Source: Turnera subulata
Lineage: Eukaryota > Streptophyta > Magnoliopsida > Malpighiales > Passifloraceae
Length of the DNA stretch: 64,000 nucleotides
Direction of reading: 5' to 3'
NCBI GenBank assembly: GCA_028386065.3
Contig: JAKUCV010006894.1
Coordinates: 4,215-68,214, forward strand
Both the position numbers and the translations under genes were made by a program. Of the stretch, positions 61,901 through 64,000 are shown one piece after another. Position 1 is the first letter of the stretch; each line of letters starts with the position of its first letter. The notes beneath the pieces are model-generated. The model saw nothing but the letters and a program-made list of their open reading frames with translations. It was not told the DNA's origin and did no database searches.

Positions 61901-63046
61901 TTAAATGCACTTGAGCTTTTGGCTTCATACTTTGCTTTACACTTTACTTTCACAATTTTGAATGTCAAAAAAATTTTCAAACACAAATACACATGAAATA
62001 CTGTCGAGAGAACAGGGTTTCAAGTTGTTTAAGGCTTATAGACTTGTCCATGTATAATAACAAAATAAGAAACAAATTCAATGCTCATTTCATTTCCCAT
62101 GAAAAGCACCTACATGCGGCTCAAGAACAATTTCCTTGTGGAGAAATTCTGAATTTCTTTGAAATCAGTGATAAGCAGAAGATATACACAGTCATATAGC
62201 GAAATAATACTATTATCAAGATGTCAAAAAAAAAATAGAAGAGTTTGACCACTTTGCTAAATAAATTTTTACGCATAAATTTTGAATGGGTCCTATCTGT
62301 ATTAATACTTCTTGAAAGTGCACCAACAAAACTCTTGTTTCATTTAATTGATTTGAAGGTGGAAAGAAGACTATAAGTGTATTTGAGTCACTTGCAAATG
62401 GATCTTAATCTATGTAAAAACTTGGCGAACAATTCTTATATCATTGGCTAAATTTGAGGGTTAAATGATCTCCGAAAGTCCATACAGATAGTGAGTAAGT
62501 GACTTTATTTTCTTTCACAAGGTTCATTGATAAAAAAAAATTATTTCAATAGCTTTAAAGTGATTGTTTGAAAGGTTTTGTGCATTTATAAAGGTTTATA
62601 ATGTTTGTGCATGTTTGAATTGCGATTTTTATTTCTGCTTCTTCTTATTAGAAGTGTTTGTGAGAATTTTAATAATCACCGAAATTAGGTTTTGTCACCG
62701 ACATATATCAATGACAACAAAAAGTTGTCACTAAGGGTATGAATCAGCCCAACTACTTGTGAACTATTCCAGATCAAGAAGATTATGGATGCTTATCCCA
62801 GTAAATATACTTTATCGTCACATTATCATTGCACCATAATAAAATCTCTTAAAGAAAAAACACCAACGGGACAAGAAACTGAAAAGGAAATTACCCTAAT
62901 CTGTATACTTGTGGCATGTTAAGGGTGGAAATGTCGCCCTTCAAAACCACCCCCTAGATATTTGCTGGTGATCCAGCTAAGCCTTTCTACACAGCCACTA
63001 CAGTTTGCATAGCAAAATGAAACCAGAGAAGCGCAAGCATAGCAGC
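61901..63046. other. convergent intergenic region, includes DHDPR 3' UTR
   Basis: AT-rich, no recognised gene. The minus-strand gene's 3' UTR presumably occupies the last 100-250 bp before 63046. The rest follows the RLP stop and holds only short chance frames. Confidence 0.5.
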
Positions 63047-63791
63047 TTATCTCATTTTACCTTCACGCAAGACATCAATCATGTCATAGATGTGCTTGTC
63101 TTCCTTTGCTTGAATCTGCATTTACATAATTACCAGCAGTAGCTTAGTATGCCAAAATCTTTCAGAAAAAGAAAGTTTCATTAAGGCAAAGCAAACAGGC
63201 ATGCTATGTTGAACTACATTAGGGTACAAGGACAATTTAGATTGCCAGGATGTGTATAGTAGGATAGCTAGATTAGTACTGATTCCTTCACATGTCAAGG
63301 GGGGTTGAGAGGTCCTTGACACATCTCATGATCATGGGTGTACCGCTAGGTAAATCATGGTGATTGGTGTTATGATATGGGGTTAAAAGGATCTTTGCCC
63401 CTGGAATGCTCATCAGAAAGAGAACAAATAAATAAATGAAACTTTGTAGTTAAAGCAAGCACCTGTGGAGGATAATCAAAGTTGAAGCATTTTTACCTTC
63501 TTAGCTAGGAAAATAATAGCATCTATGGTACCCTCCGCATATATTGATCTACCACACACATTATGCTGAAACTCGAAAGAAACTCTGCAATAAAGTAATT
63601 TTAAGAGCACACATCTTCAGCAGAAGAAAAAGCAACGGATAGCGAAATAAAAAGGAATAAGAATCAAGATGTTTGTATTACGTTTTATCAGGCGATTCCA
63701 GATGATACAAGTGGAATGCATGTCCTGCCAAATACTCCTCTGGAACACCCACCATATCAAGCTGTTGCTTGGGATCTCGAATCATTTTTAT
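63047..63791 (-). CDS. DAPB: 4-hydroxy-tetrahydrodipicolinate reductase, last three coding exons
   Basis: It reduces the product of dihydrodipicolinate synthase with NAD(P)H in plastid lysine synthesis. Three minus-strand exons join in frame: 63791-63682 (IKMIRDPKQQLDMVGVPEEY, then LAGHAFHLYHLESPDK), 63584-63497 (VSFEFQHNVCGRSIYAEGTI, then DAIIFLAKK) and 63115-63047 (IQAKEDKHIYDMIDVLREGK, then MR and TAA). All borders are GT/AG and phases agree. The 88 residues form the C-terminal domain, including the FQHNVCGRSIYAEGT block, which is near-invariant in plant DHDPR. The N-terminal Rossmann domain and transit peptide lie beyond the right edge. No disruption in the visible part. RLP and this gene converge. 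Confidence 0.92.
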
Positions 63792-64000
63792 CTGAACAAT
63801 GTCAAAGGGATAAAGGATTAAAGGGCCAAAATGGAAACTGCAACTCTTATTTTGTGAATTTGGAGAAGAACAGAAATCGAATTCAGTAGCTAAAAAAGGA
63901 TAGGAACAAAGAATGACTTGGATTAAGAGATAATGGCCAAACTTGAAGCACCCTATCACATAAAACTTTTACTCTTTCCCATAACTTATACAACCTTGCA
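63792..64000 (-). other. intron of the DHDPR gene
   Basis: Sequence upstream (minus sense) of the exon starting at 63791. The acceptor TTGTTCAG is at 63799-63792. No further exon is seen before the window edge. Confidence 0.75.

Overview
The window is nuclear DNA from a eudicot plant. It is AT-rich and its host genes carry GT/AG introns. It is dominated by nested LTR retrotransposons, LINEs, TRIMs, a Helitron and a Mutator-like element. I do not assign a species.

Host genes are few. (1) A complete nine-exon NAD(H) glutamate dehydrogenase lies at 17024-19361, with a probable intron in its 5' UTR. The exons join to exactly 411 codons, and the protein most resembles the GDH2 (alpha) type. (2) A single-exon B3-domain protein of the DUF313-like group lies at 20888-21622. 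(3) An intact 804-aa receptor-like protein (LRR ectodomain, membrane anchor, no kinase) lies at 59486-61900. (4) The last three coding exons of a plastid-type dihydrodipicolinate reductase (lysine pathway) lie on the minus strand at 63047-63791; the gene continues past the right edge.

Layout. 1-5518: Ty1/copia element on the minus strand, cut by the left edge, with two nonsense codons in gag-pol, a long leader and a 5' LTR. 5520-6540: 3' end of a second copia element on the plus strand, ending at an N (6541). 6542-6776: a near copy of 4047-4281. 6780-11432: LINE relic. 11442-12038: Helitron. 12039-23640: host island with GDH, the B3 gene, a TRIM and LINE scraps. 23699-31960: decayed copia element containing a Mutator-like element. 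32834-39985: LINE split by a solo copia LTR. 40906-41034: probable SINE. 41915-43087: tandem three-LTR TRIM. 44224-59145: Ty3/gypsy chromovirus whose 3' LTR is split by a copia element (49357-59054), itself split by a 4-kb solo LTR (51763-55816). After that come the RLP and DHDPR genes.

The most unusual signal is a 12-bp perfect palindrome, AACATCGATGTT. It occurs as pairs about 20 bp apart, in arrays with steps near 74 bp. One array is in a solo copia LTR (17 sites) and one is in the leader of the left-hand copia element (16 sites). A third copy is cut off at the N. Because the core is self-complementary, each pair can fold into a hairpin with a 12-bp stem and a 7-10 nt loop. I know of no function for it.
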